From contig CAIZPP010000091.1 of assembly GCA_903934875.1 (NCBI GenBank), forward strand, positions 1 through 64,000: DNA of 64,000 nt, in the 5' to 3' direction. Below the pieces are notes generated by a model. That model saw nothing but the letters and a program-made list of their open reading frames with translations, was not told the DNA's origin and did not search any database. Each line of letters starts with the position of its first letter. The stretch's first letter is position 1. Of this stretch, positions 34,166-41,679 are shown one piece after another. Origin of the DNA: an uncultured Methylococcaceae bacterium (lineage in GTDB: Bacteria > Pseudomonadota > Gammaproteobacteria > Methylococcales > Methylococcaceae). Both the position numbers and the translations under genes were made by a program.

Positions 34166-34965
34166 AACCAGCTTTCACGAACGTATATTATATCGTCGGG
34201 CTTAATCTGTTCCTCCGGGTTCACATCCTCGATGCTCTGCATATTGCCCTGCGCATCGCGCCGCTTAAGCTTGATGCCGTTTTCAGTACCCTTGGGAGTC
34301 AGCCCGCCCGCCGCCGAAATGGCATGGACAACCGTCATGTTGCGCTCCAGCCGGATCATGCCGGGGTGCTGTACTTCGCCATAAATATAGTACACTTGGG
34401 CGCGCGGCACATAAATGATGTCGCCGTTGAGGACTTCAAGTTGCTTCGATTCGCTTCCTTGGAACAGGGCATAGAGATCGATATCCGTTTTGCTTTCTCT
34501 GTTACCCTCCTTGGCTGGCCGAATCAGAATCGCTTTGTCGCCCCCGGTCGGGGCGACACCCCCCGCCATTGACAATAAATCCACGATGGTGCTGGTTTTG
34601 TCCAGGGGGTACTTGCCAGGCTTATTGACTTCCCCTATCACGGAAACCTGCCGGCTTACAAACTGGGTGACAATTACCGTCACATGGGCTTGCTTGATGA
34701 AGCCTTGGCTTTCCAAGCGCGAAGCGATAAGGTTCCTGGCTTCGTCCGTACTCAATCCTCCGATGGCAAGCTTGCCCAGCAACGGGAACGCGATCGTCCC
34801 GGACTCGCTGACGCGCTCCTCGGTACTAAGGTCGGGGTAATCGAACACGGTGATTTTTAAGATGTCCCCAGGGCCAAGTTTGTAATCGTCTGCGGCCCAT
34901 ACGCTGGGGAAAAACAACATAATGCCAATTAGGACGGGCATCAGGCGTACGGCCAGTTTTATCAT
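34162..34965 (-). CDS. epsE: Outer-membrane polysaccharide export protein EpsE (Wza type)
   Basis: This gene encodes 267 residues with a signal peptide (MIKLAVRLMPVLIGIMLFF, cleavage near VWAAD). The Poly_export domain follows (YKLGPGDILKITVFDYPDLS), then SLBB-type segments (VSVIGEVNKPGKYPL and YIYGEVQHPGMIRLE). No lipobox Cys is present. It forms the export channel or its periplasmic collar. The length is normal for EpsE. The ATG is 31 bp past the EpsD stop. Confidence 0.94.
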   Translation of the reverse strand: MIKLAVRLMPVLIGIMLFFPSVWAADDYKLGPGDILKITVFDYPDLSTEERVSESGTIAFPLLGKLAIGGLSTDEARNLIASRLESQGFIKQAHVTVIVTQFVSRQVSVIGEVNKPGKYPLDKTSTIVDLLSMAGGVAPTGGDKAILIRPAKEGNRESKTDIDLYALFQGSESKQLEVLNGDIIYVPRAQVYYIYGEVQHPGMIRLERNMTVVHAISAAGGLTPKGTENGIKLKRRDAQGNMQSIEDVNPEEQIKPDDIIYVRESWF

Positions 34966-34996
34966 CGCAAATCGTCCTATAGTCTCGTTAGAGTCT

Positions 34997-35941
34997 TTAT
35001 TTTAACCCCTCCAAGCCTTTTTGAATATGCGCTTGCACGGCGGCTTGGGGAGGGGTCGTTTCCGGCGCCTGTTGGGCGGTGCCAGGCGGGGTGTCGGCAA
35101 ACGGCCCAACATAGGTGATGTTCTCGCCCCTGCGCAATTGCTTGAGCTTGTCGTCAAGCAATGCCTTGTTTTTGGAATTGGTCAGATATTTTTCGATCAT
35201 CGGCCGCGCCTGGGCTTCATCAACCGGGTTGTCAAGCGCACCCACCAATTGCAGGAACACCACCTGCTTTCCCTTTTCCAGCGAAGCGATGTCGCCTGCC
35301 TTCATTTTGACGAGGGTGGGGAGAAACTCCATAGGAACCTGCTCGGCCAGCCATTGCACCTCCTCCACCTTGGAATCGATGGCCAGGCCTTTTAGAATGG
35401 ACACCGTGTCCAGCGCCGTTTTGGCACCGTCCAATGCGGCTATCAGCCCGTCGTCGACCTTATCTTTGGGGACGCTGAAAACATGGATTTGGTAAACTTT
35501 GCGCTTTGCGAACAGTTCCGGGTGGTCGGTGTAAAACGCCTGGATCTCAACCGGTGTCGGCGGGTTGGCGGTGAAAACCACACGCTCCAGATAGGCTTGC
35601 GATAGAATTTTTCGTTTGGCCTCTTCGATGGACTGCATCACCTCCGGGTTCCGATCCAGTCTTTTTCTTTTTGCCTCCTGTACCAGCAATTCCTGCTCAA
35701 TCAGGGCATTGAGGATGTCTTTCGACGCTTTCTTGACATCCGCCTCGTCGGTCATCCCGCTTTGCGCCAACTGCCTGTCCACCTGGTCGATGGTAATCTC
35801 CGTATCGTTCACCCGCGCTGCGACCCGGGACACCGTATTGTCCCCATCGCCGCCGCAGGCGCTTAACATCGCACTGCATAACACAGTTGCCGCGCATGAG
35901 GCGACTTGCCCAATCGAGCTTATTTTTCCGTTGTGGGCCAT
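34997..35941 (-). CDS. epsD: EpsD-family lipoprotein, peptidyl-prolyl isomerase-like
   Basis: This gene encodes 314 residues. It has a lipoprotein signal peptide with lipobox LSAC (Cys near residue 29), then a SurA/PrsA-type N-terminal helical region (ALIEQELLVQEAKRKRLD) and a parvulin-like domain (PPTPVEIQAFYTDHPELFAKRK). The C-terminus has a Pro/Gln-rich tail. In Eps loci EpsD is thought to be a periplasmic folding or assembly factor for the export apparatus. Confidence 0.9.
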   Translation of the reverse strand: MAHNGKISSIGQVASCAATVLCSAMLSACGGDGDNTVSRVAARVNDTEITIDQVDRQLAQSGMTDEADVKKASKDILNALIEQELLVQEAKRKRLDRNPEVMQSIEEAKRKILSQAYLERVVFTANPPTPVEIQAFYTDHPELFAKRKVYQIHVFSVPKDKVDDGLIAALDGAKTALDTVSILKGLAIDSKVEEVQWLAEQVPMEFLPTLVKMKAGDIASLEKGKQVVFLQLVGALDNPVDEAQARPMIEKYLTNSKNKALLDDKLKQLRRGENITYVGPFADTPPGTAQQAPETTPPQAAVQAHIQKGLEGLK

Positions 35942-35984
35942 AATCGCACTTTCACCATTAATTATGATTTACTCGCATACTTCA

Positions 35985-36106
35985 TACAGCGTTTTCAACA
36001 TCAAAGAGTTACTTTATAGTTGGTATTATAACACAGGTTATTCGGTTAACCTGAAGGGTTAACGGAATGTCTGTTTTAGGTATATTTTTAAAATGAAAAC
36101 GCTGTA
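35985..36106 (-). repeat. Intergenic repeat, subtype B, full-length 122 bp, inverted
   Basis: It starts TACAGCGTTTTCAACATCAA and ends TTTAAAATGAAAACGCTGTA, with the B core GGTTAACCTGAAGGGTTAAC. About 30 bp beyond its right end (36107-36136) match the sequence next to the copy at 8207. Confidence 0.93.
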
Positions 36107-36153
36107 TATAAAGATATTTCCATGCTTCACATACCATTATCATAAATGTACCT

Positions 36154-36215
36154 GATTAGGAAGATTCTTCAGCTATTCCAATTCCGGTATGGAGCGCCTT
36201 AATCCAGATAGCAGG
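36154..36215. repeat. Partial copy of repeat type C
   Basis: GATTAGGAAGATTCTTCAGC through CCAGATAGCAGG matches 2014-2074 with about six differences. The second half of the element is absent; a truncated subtype A copy begins immediately after. Confidence 0.75.
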
Positions 36216-36286
36216 TCATCGTGTGTGTATGTGTCTTCCAAAATGATATAACCAAAAAGTAACTCTTTGATATTAAGAATGCTGTA
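36216..36286 (-). repeat. Truncated subtype A copy
   Basis: Only the last 70 bp remain: CGTGTGTGTATGTGTCTTCC, AAAATGATATAACC, ending TTTGATATTAAGAATGCTGTA. It ends 8 bp before the epsB stop codon. With the two preceding entries it shows that the epsD-epsB gap (353 bp) is made almost completely of repeats. Confidence 0.85.
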
Positions 36287-36294
36287 ATCTCGTT

Positions 36295-37863
36295 TCAAAA
36301 TGCATTTTTGTCGCTGACAAAGATGACTTTGACTGTTTTTAGAATAATCCATAGGTCTAGCATCAGCGACCAGTTCCTAATGTATTCCAAGTCATACTCG
36401 ATGCGCTCGGCCATTTTTTCCGGTGTGTCCGTTTCTCCGCGCAAACCGTTTACCTGCGCCCAACCGGTGATTCCAGGTTTGACCTTGTGGCGGATCATGT
36501 AGCCCTTGATTATCTTGCGGTACATTTCGTTATGCGCCACCGCGTGCGGCCTGGGCCCGACCACGCTCATGCAGCCCTGCAACACATTGATGAACTGGGG
36601 CAACTCGTCTAGGGAGGTTTTTCTTAGGAACTTGCCAAAAGGCGTGACCCTCTGGTCGTTCCTCTTCGCCTGCACGACACGGTCGCCGTCCTCGCTCACC
36701 GTCATTGAGCGGAATTTATACACCTTGATTTCCTCGCCGTCCAAGCCATAGCGCCGTTGCGTGAACAGCACCGGCCCCTGCGAGCTGAGCTTGACGCCCA
36801 CTGCAATAACCGCCATCACAGGGAGAATCGGCAGCAAAATCAAACTTGAGAGGACTATATCGCTCAGGCGCTTGAGCAGGCCGCGCACACCAAAGTAAGG
36901 CGTGTCGCGGATGGATACCACAGGCACACCGTTGACGTGGTCGAAGCGCGCATTAATCAAGTCGAACGTGAACATGTCCGGCACGAAGTATACCGAAGCC
37001 GTCGAGTCGCGCAAGGAGTCCAATAGTTTCAGCACCCGCGGCTGGGGGACCATGGGCAGGGAAATATAGACCAAATCGACATTGTGCTTGCCCACATACT
37101 GATGCACGTCATCCATCTGCCCAAGGACCATTTGCTTCATTATCGATGGCAAGCGCACATGCGCACGGTCATCAAAAAAGCCCAGTACATTGATCCCCAG
37201 ATAGGCATCGCGGTCGATTCTGGTGGACAGCTCATAACCCAGCGGGTTGGCACCGACGATAACTGCACTGCGCCGACCGCCTTGGGCGACCATAATTTGC
37301 AACATGCGCCGGGCCAGCATCTGGGAGGCCAGCAGGGCCACTGGCGTGACCGCAAACCAAGCCAGCAGTGGCTTGCGGGGAACCTGGTTGGACATATTGG
37401 TCACCGCCGCCAACCCCCACAGGCAAGCCACCAACATCCCCCATTTCAGCACAATGCCGAAGAACGCCTGGACTAGGGGAAATTTAAGCTGCCGCCGGTA
37501 CAGGTTGAGTTCGTCGAAAATATGCGAGGACAGCAGGAAGCTGACAATGGCCAACAGCAAAAAGCCGTCCCAGAAATTCTGCTTGTAGTACAAGGCGCAT
37601 CCGGCAAGACTGGCGACGGTGACGACCGGGAACAACAGCCACTTGATGAGAGCGACGGTTACGTTGTCTAGCGCACTCGTGCCTTGCTGAAGGTGTATGC
37701 CGACATTCGGAAGCAAAAACGGCCTAGTCTCTTGGTGGCGCTGTTTGCCGCCATTCGGTGAACTGCTGGTATCCACTCTACTGCTCGACTGATTTTTCCT
37801 GGAAACCAAAACCACACGCCTATAATCGCTTATTTTTGATAGTTGCCGGAATTTGCAAGGCAA
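36295..37863 (-). CDS. epsB: Undecaprenyl-phosphate glucose phosphotransferase (EpsB/WcaJ type)
   Basis: This is the initiating sugar transferase of EPS synthesis: it moves a hexose-1-P from UDP-sugar to undecaprenyl phosphate. The N-terminal half has four membrane spans and a CoA-binding-like Rossmann domain. The C-terminal bacterial sugar transferase domain (from KRLSDIVLSSLILLPILP) has TQRRYGLDGEEIKVYKFRSM, RKTSLDELPQFINVLQG and MSVVGPRPHAV. At 522 codons the frame is longer than usual. The TTG start at 37863 is doubtful; GTG codons at 37776 or near 37815 would place the conserved RPFLLPN closer to the N-terminus. It heads the minus-strand EPS gene series. Confidence 0.9.
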   Translation of the reverse strand: MPCKFRQLSKISDYRRVVLVSRKNQSSSRVDTSSSPNGGKQRHQETRPFLLPNVGIHLQQGTSALDNVTVALIKWLLFPVVTVASLAGCALYYKQNFWDGFLLLAIVSFLLSSHIFDELNLYRRQLKFPLVQAFFGIVLKWGMLVACLWGLAAVTNMSNQVPRKPLLAWFAVTPVALLASQMLARRMLQIMVAQGGRRSAVIVGANPLGYELSTRIDRDAYLGINVLGFFDDRAHVRLPSIMKQMVLGQMDDVHQYVGKHNVDLVYISLPMVPQPRVLKLLDSLRDSTASVYFVPDMFTFDLINARFDHVNGVPVVSIRDTPYFGVRGLLKRLSDIVLSSLILLPILPVMAVIAVGVKLSSQGPVLFTQRRYGLDGEEIKVYKFRSMTVSEDGDRVVQAKRNDQRVTPFGKFLRKTSLDELPQFINVLQGCMSVVGPRPHAVAHNEMYRKIIKGYMIRHKVKPGITGWAQVNGLRGETDTPEKMAERIEYDLEYIRNWSLMLDLWIILKTVKVIFVSDKNAF

Positions 37864-37914
37864 TCCTTAGCGCAACATCTGCGGCCAATCGCTGGACCGA
37901 TCCAAAAAGGGACC

Positions 37915-37945
37915 ATTATATAGGATGTTTCTATGGCAAAGTAAA
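37915..37945 (-). promoter_or_regulatory. Possible sigma70-type promoter for epsB
   Basis: On the minus strand, TTTACT (37940-37945) and TATATA/TATAAT (37915-37922) are spaced 17-19 nt. This lies 50-80 bp upstream of the epsB frame. The -35 match is weak. Confidence 0.3.
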
Positions 37946-38005
37946 GGCAATAAGCGAGACAGGGAAGAGTGCTAGGAGTTCGTCAGGGCGAAGGCGGGGT
38001 TCCAG

Positions 38006-38041
38006 TTAAAAACACCCAGCCCCAATTTTATCGGGCTTGGC
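38006..38041 (-). terminator. Rho-independent terminator of the PEP-CTERM gene
   Basis: Reading the minus strand after the TAA at 38042, AGCCAAGCCC pairs with GGGGCTGGGT around a short A/T loop and is followed by GTTTTTAA. The stem is imperfect but GC-rich and the T-run follows directly. Confidence 0.65.
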
Positions 38042-38572
38042 TTAGGCCGAGGTGGAATGGCTCAGCTCTTTCTGCTTGCGGCGGACTTGGTAGCTGACCA
38101 GACCGGCACCAACCAGTATCATTGCCCATTGTTCCGTCTCAGGAACCGCAGGCGGTGCAAGCAGGGTGCTTAGGCTTCCGGCAGAGTTGGAAGCACCAGC
38201 CCCTACAGCAGACGACGAAACCATATTAAGCGCCGTAATTTTTGTGCCTAAGCCCTTTGAGGAGACAGAGTACAAGGTAACGGAAGTCGGCTTAACGCCG
38301 CTGGCGAATTGGGCAAATGACCCTGCACCCACTTCCGCATTGGAGCTAAGCGCATTAGAAGCGTCTGCTGTTTTGTGCAGCGGGAAGGTAATATTATCAA
38401 TAAAACTAACACCGCCATCAACAGACTTAGCAAGAGAAGGTTGGGTTGAAGGTGTAGGCGGCACGTTAATCGCATTCAGGTTAAACGTAGTCGCACTTGC
38501 CGCAGGCAGGCAAACAGCGCCAGCTAGTGCAACGGCACCAAGCAACAGGCTGGATTTTCTTTTCAATGCCAT
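38042..38572 (-). CDS. PEP-CTERM sorting-signal protein
   Basis: This gene encodes 176 residues with a signal peptide (LLLGAVALAGAVCLPAASA) and a low-complexity Ser/Ala/Thr-rich body. Its C-terminal tripartite signal is PETEQWAMILVGAGLVSYQ followed by VRRKQK. This is the PEP-CTERM signal processed by an exosortase, a system known to co-occur with EPS loci of this kind. No exosortase gene is in the window. The body has no recognised domain; such proteins may bind the EPS or the outer surface. It has its own promoter and terminator, separate from epsB. Confidence 0.85.
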   Translation of the reverse strand: MALKRKSSLLLGAVALAGAVCLPAASATTFNLNAINVPPTPSTQPSLAKSVDGGVSFIDNITFPLHKTADASNALSSNAEVGAGSFAQFASGVKPTSVTLYSVSSKGLGTKITALNMVSSSAVGAGASNSAGSLSTLLAPPAVPETEQWAMILVGAGLVSYQVRRKQKELSHSTSA

Positions 38573-38780
38573 AATCAGAATCTCCGAAGGTAAAAATTGA
38601 CAAAAAACCTCGTACTCCGACCAAAATCGGAAAAAGGCACTACATTAAAGATATGGCACATTAATTTCCGTTGTTAAAGCGCAAACAGCCCGTTAGTCTG
38701 TTAACAGGCCAACACAGGCAAGTGTCCGCAGCTTCACTTACATGAAGCCCTAGCTCAAATTAAAGCCGCAAGCTGATTGT

Positions 38781-38810
38781 ATAGTAATCAAAATAAACAG
38801 ACTGTGTCAA
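38781..38810 (-). promoter_or_regulatory. Consensus-like sigma70 promoter for the PEP-CTERM gene
   Basis: On the minus strand TTGACA (38805-38810) and TACTAT (38781-38786) are spaced 18 nt. Transcription would start near 38774, leaving an untranslated leader of about 200 nt before the ATG at 38572. The surrounding divergent gap (38573-38925) holds no gene. Confidence 0.6.
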
Positions 38811-38897
38811 TACCCCGCGCAAAAGTGATAGGTGATGAGCACACCGCACAGCAGAATATTACGCTAGAATACCAAGGCTATATTGCGAAAAATTAAA

Positions 38898-38917
38898 AAA
38901 TATATGGTCACCTGCTT
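38898..38917 (+). repeat. 20-bp box shared with the gmhA-manC gap
   Basis: AAATATATGGTCACCTGCTT differs at one base from 4531-4550 and lies 8 bp before the first ATG of the NRPS operon. It may be a regulatory site for the operon or part of a duplicated leader. Confidence 0.45.
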
Positions 38918-38925
38918 ACTTGCAA

Positions 38926-40824
38926 ATGATGATAAGTGAACGAAGACTGCAAGAATTGATCGAGCAACAGGCATCCCAATTCCCTGAGGCGGTCGCCGTG
39001 GTGTGCGGGGGCGAGGAGCTTTCTTACGGCGAATTGAACCGCCGCGCCAACCGGCTAGCGCGGCACCTGCGCAAGCTGGGCGCAGGCCCGGACAACATGG
39101 TGGGCTTGTGCGTGGGCCGTTCCCTCGACATGGTCGTCGGCCTGCTGGGGATCATCAAGGCGGGCGGCTGCCTAGTGCCCCTAGACCCCTCTTATCCCGC
39201 CGGGCGACTGGCGCTGATGGCACAAACGGCAGGCCTTGGGCTGTTGCTGACCACGCAAGCCTTGCTTGGGCAGTTGCCTGCGGACTCTGGCGATCCGCAA
39301 TGGACGACCGTGCTGTTGGACCGGGATTGGCCCGCCATCAGCCTGGAACCGGCCGCCGACCTTGGCGTCGATGTCCGCCCGGAACATCTGCTTTACCTCC
39401 TGTTCACCTCCGGCTCCACCGGCACTCCCAAAGGTGTGGCGATGCCGCACCGCGCCCTTGCCAATCTTGTCCAGTGGCAACAGCGGGAAATCCCCGTAGC
39501 CCCAGGCCAGCGCACCTTGCAATTCGCCCCGCTCAGCTTCGACGTGGCGGCGCAGGAGATTTTTTCCACTTGCTGCTTCGGCGGCACCCTGGTGCTGGTT
39601 TCTGAGGCCGACCGCCGCAACCCTCAGGCTTTGCTGTCGGTGCTGGAGGCAGAGCGCGTCGAGCGCCTGTTCCTGCCCTTCGCGGCCTTGCAGTTGCTGG
39701 CCGAGGCCGCGCAGGGGGTGCGGCCCCGGTTTTTGCGCGAAGTCATCACCGCCGGCGAACAATTGCAAATCACCCCGGCCATCACTGCGTTTTTTAGCGG
39801 GCCGGGCTGTCGGCTGCACAACCACTACGGTCCCACCGAAAGCCATGTGGTGACAACTTATACATTACCGCCGGATGTGCCAAACTGGCCGCCGCTACCG
39901 CCGATTGGCCAAGCCATCGACAATGTGCAGGTCTATTTGCTGGATGAGGTGATGCGCAAGGTTGCCGGTGACGAGGCTGGGGAACTTTGGATCGGCGGTG
40001 TCTGTCTAGCGCATGGCTACTACGGGCGGCCCGACCTGACCGATGAGCGCTTTCTGCCCAACCCGTTCGGGCCGGGGCGCTTATACAAGACCGGAGATTT
40101 GGCCCGTCGCCTCCCGGACGGCACAATCGAATTTCTGGGGCGGGCCGACGGCCAAGTGAAAATCCGCGGCTTCCGCGTCGAACCGGGCGAGATCGAAGCC
40201 ATGCTCGCCCGCCATCCGCAAGTCCGTGCGGCGGCGGTGGTGGCGTTTGAATACGCGCCAGGGCTGAAGCGTCTGGCTGCCTACGTGGTACCCGCCGCAA
40301 CTGCCTTCGACGCGGCGTTCGCGGCAGGGCTGGAAGCCGAACTGTTCGGCTACCTGCAGCGAGGCCTGCCCGAACACATGGTGCCTGGCACGTTCATGAC
40401 CCTGCCTGCGCTACCCCTGACGCCTAGCGGCAAGCTCGACCGCCGCGCCCTGCCTGCGCCTAGCACGAAAAGGCCCCCGCTAAAAAATGCCCCTAAACCG
40501 CCGGGCAACGCAACGGAGGCCCTGCTGGCGGGGCGTTGGCAGGCGGTGTTGCGGATTGATACCGTTGGCGTGGAGGACAATTTTTTTGATCTGGGAGGGA
40601 CATCCCTGCTACTGACGCAACTGCACACTGAGTTGGCCCTACATTTTCCCGGCATAGACATCGTCGCCTTGCTGCAATACCCCACGGTCAGCAGCTTGGC
40701 GGAACATTTGACCCTGTGCGCCCAAGGTGGAGGGCAAACGGTACCGATACAAGGCCGACGCGCAGACCGGCAGGCGGCAGTTGCAGAGCAACGGGTGCAA
40801 CGGAGGCGATACCGTGATGTTTGA
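38926..40824 (+). CDS. NRPS adenylation-carrier protein, proline-type specificity code
   Basis: This gene encodes about 632 residues in A-T order with no condensation domain. Core motifs are A3 LFTSGSTGTPKGVAM, A5 NHYGPTES, A7 YKTGDLARRLPDG, A8 QVKIRGFRVEPGEIEAML and A10 PLTPSGKLDRR. Aligning A4-A5 to the GrsA-Phe reference gives specificity residues D, V, Q, F, I, A, H, V, V and the invariant K, which is a proline-type code. The carrier domain has DNFFDLGGTSLL with the phosphopantetheine Ser. Starts at 38926 or 38929 (ATGATG) are preferred over the TTG at 38920. As the first gene of the operon it would load prolyl as the starter and pass it to the PKS module 1 ketosynthase. Confidence 0.92.
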   Translation: MMISERRLQELIEQQASQFPEAVAVVCGGEELSYGELNRRANRLARHLRKLGAGPDNMVGLCVGRSLDMVVGLLGIIKAGGCLVPLDPSYPAGRLALMAQTAGLGLLLTTQALLGQLPADSGDPQWTTVLLDRDWPAISLEPAADLGVDVRPEHLLYLLFTSGSTGTPKGVAMPHRALANLVQWQQREIPVAPGQRTLQFAPLSFDVAAQEIFSTCCFGGTLVLVSEADRRNPQALLSVLEAERVERLFLPFAALQLLAEAAQGVRPRFLREVITAGEQLQITPAITAFFSGPGCRLHNHYGPTESHVVTTYTLPPDVPNWPPLPPIGQAIDNVQVYLLDEVMRKVAGDEAGELWIGGVCLAHGYYGRPDLTDERFLPNPFGPGRLYKTGDLARRLPDGTIEFLGRADGQVKIRGFRVEPGEIEAMLARHPQVRAAAVVAFEYAPGLKRLAAYVVPAATAFDAAFAAGLEAELFGYLQRGLPEHMVPGTFMTLPALPLTPSGKLDRRALPAPSTKRPPLKNAPKPPGNATEALLAGRWQAVLRIDTVGVEDNFFDLGGTSLLLTQLHTELALHFPGIDIVALLQYPTVSSLAEHLTLCAQGGGQTVPIQGRRADRQAAVAEQRVQRRRYRDV

Positions 40825-40875
40825 GCTAGACTCCACCATCGGATGGCATTCCCCGCAGCATGGCTGGAAACCGGC

Positions 40876-41679
40876 ATGAACCCCGCAACGCCCACCCATC
40901 GCTGGATACGCTGCCAACGCCCCGGTGCGGCGGTGCGCCTGTTCTGCCTGCCTTACGCAGGCGGGGGGGCGACTGTCTACCGGACGTGGGGGGCCAGCCT
41001 CCCTGCCACTATCAGCGTGTGTCCGATCCAACTGCCGGGGCGCGAAGACCGGCTGGCAGATGCGCCCTTTACCGAACTCCGGCCATTGGTGGACGCGTTG
41101 GCTGCTGCCATCGTGCCTAGCCTGGACCGGCCATTTGCATTATTCGGGCATAGCATGGGTGCGCTGATTGCTTACGAACTGGCTCGGGAACTCCACCGGC
41201 AGGCCGGGGTGTTGCCGTTGCGGCTGTTTGTCTCCGGCCGCGTGGCCCCCCATCTGCCCCCTTATTTGCCCCCCATCCACCACCTGCCTGATGAAGCGTT
41301 TCTCGCCGAGTTGCAGCGCCGCTACGGCGGCATCCCGGCGCTGCTTTGGCAGGAAGCCGAACTGCGGGAACTGCTGCTGCCGCAGTTGCGCGCCGACCTA
41401 ACCCTGGTCGAAACCTATGCCCACGCAGCGTCGCCGCCGCTGCCCTGCGCACTCACCGCCTTTGGCGGCACAGATGACAAGCATGTCGGTCGGACCAGCC
41501 TTGCCGCCTGGCGCGACCATGTGCGCGACGAAATCAGTGTGCAGATGTTCGAGGGCGGGCATTTTTACTTGAACCACTCGCAACGTCCGCTGTTGCAGGC
41601 CATCGCCGCCGCCTTGGGCGAAAGCTTGCGCAGCGGACCTTCCCATGCATCCCGCCGACCGGACACCGATTTCCCATGA
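40876..41679 (+). CDS. Type II thioesterase (alpha/beta hydrolase)
   Basis: This gene encodes about 267 residues. The N-terminal RLFCLPYAGGGATVYRTW is typical of NRPS/PKS type II thioesterases. The nucleophile elbow is FGHSMGALIAYEL; the catalytic Asp is likely in FGGTDDKH and the His in FEGGHFYLN. It hydrolyses misprimed or stalled acyl chains from carrier proteins. I chose the second ATG (MNPATPTHRWIRC); the open frame begins 11 codons earlier at 40843. Its stop overlaps the start of PKS module 1 by 4 bp (ATGA), indicating coupled translation. Confidence 0.92.
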   Translation: MNPATPTHRWIRCQRPGAAVRLFCLPYAGGGATVYRTWGASLPATISVCPIQLPGREDRLADAPFTELRPLVDALAAAIVPSLDRPFALFGHSMGALIAYELARELHRQAGVLPLRLFVSGRVAPHLPPYLPPIHHLPDEAFLAELQRRYGGIPALLWQEAELRELLLPQLRADLTLVETYAHAASPPLPCALTAFGGTDDKHVGRTSLAAWRDHVRDEISVQMFEGGHFYLNHSQRPLLQAIAAALGESLRSGPSHASRRPDTDFP

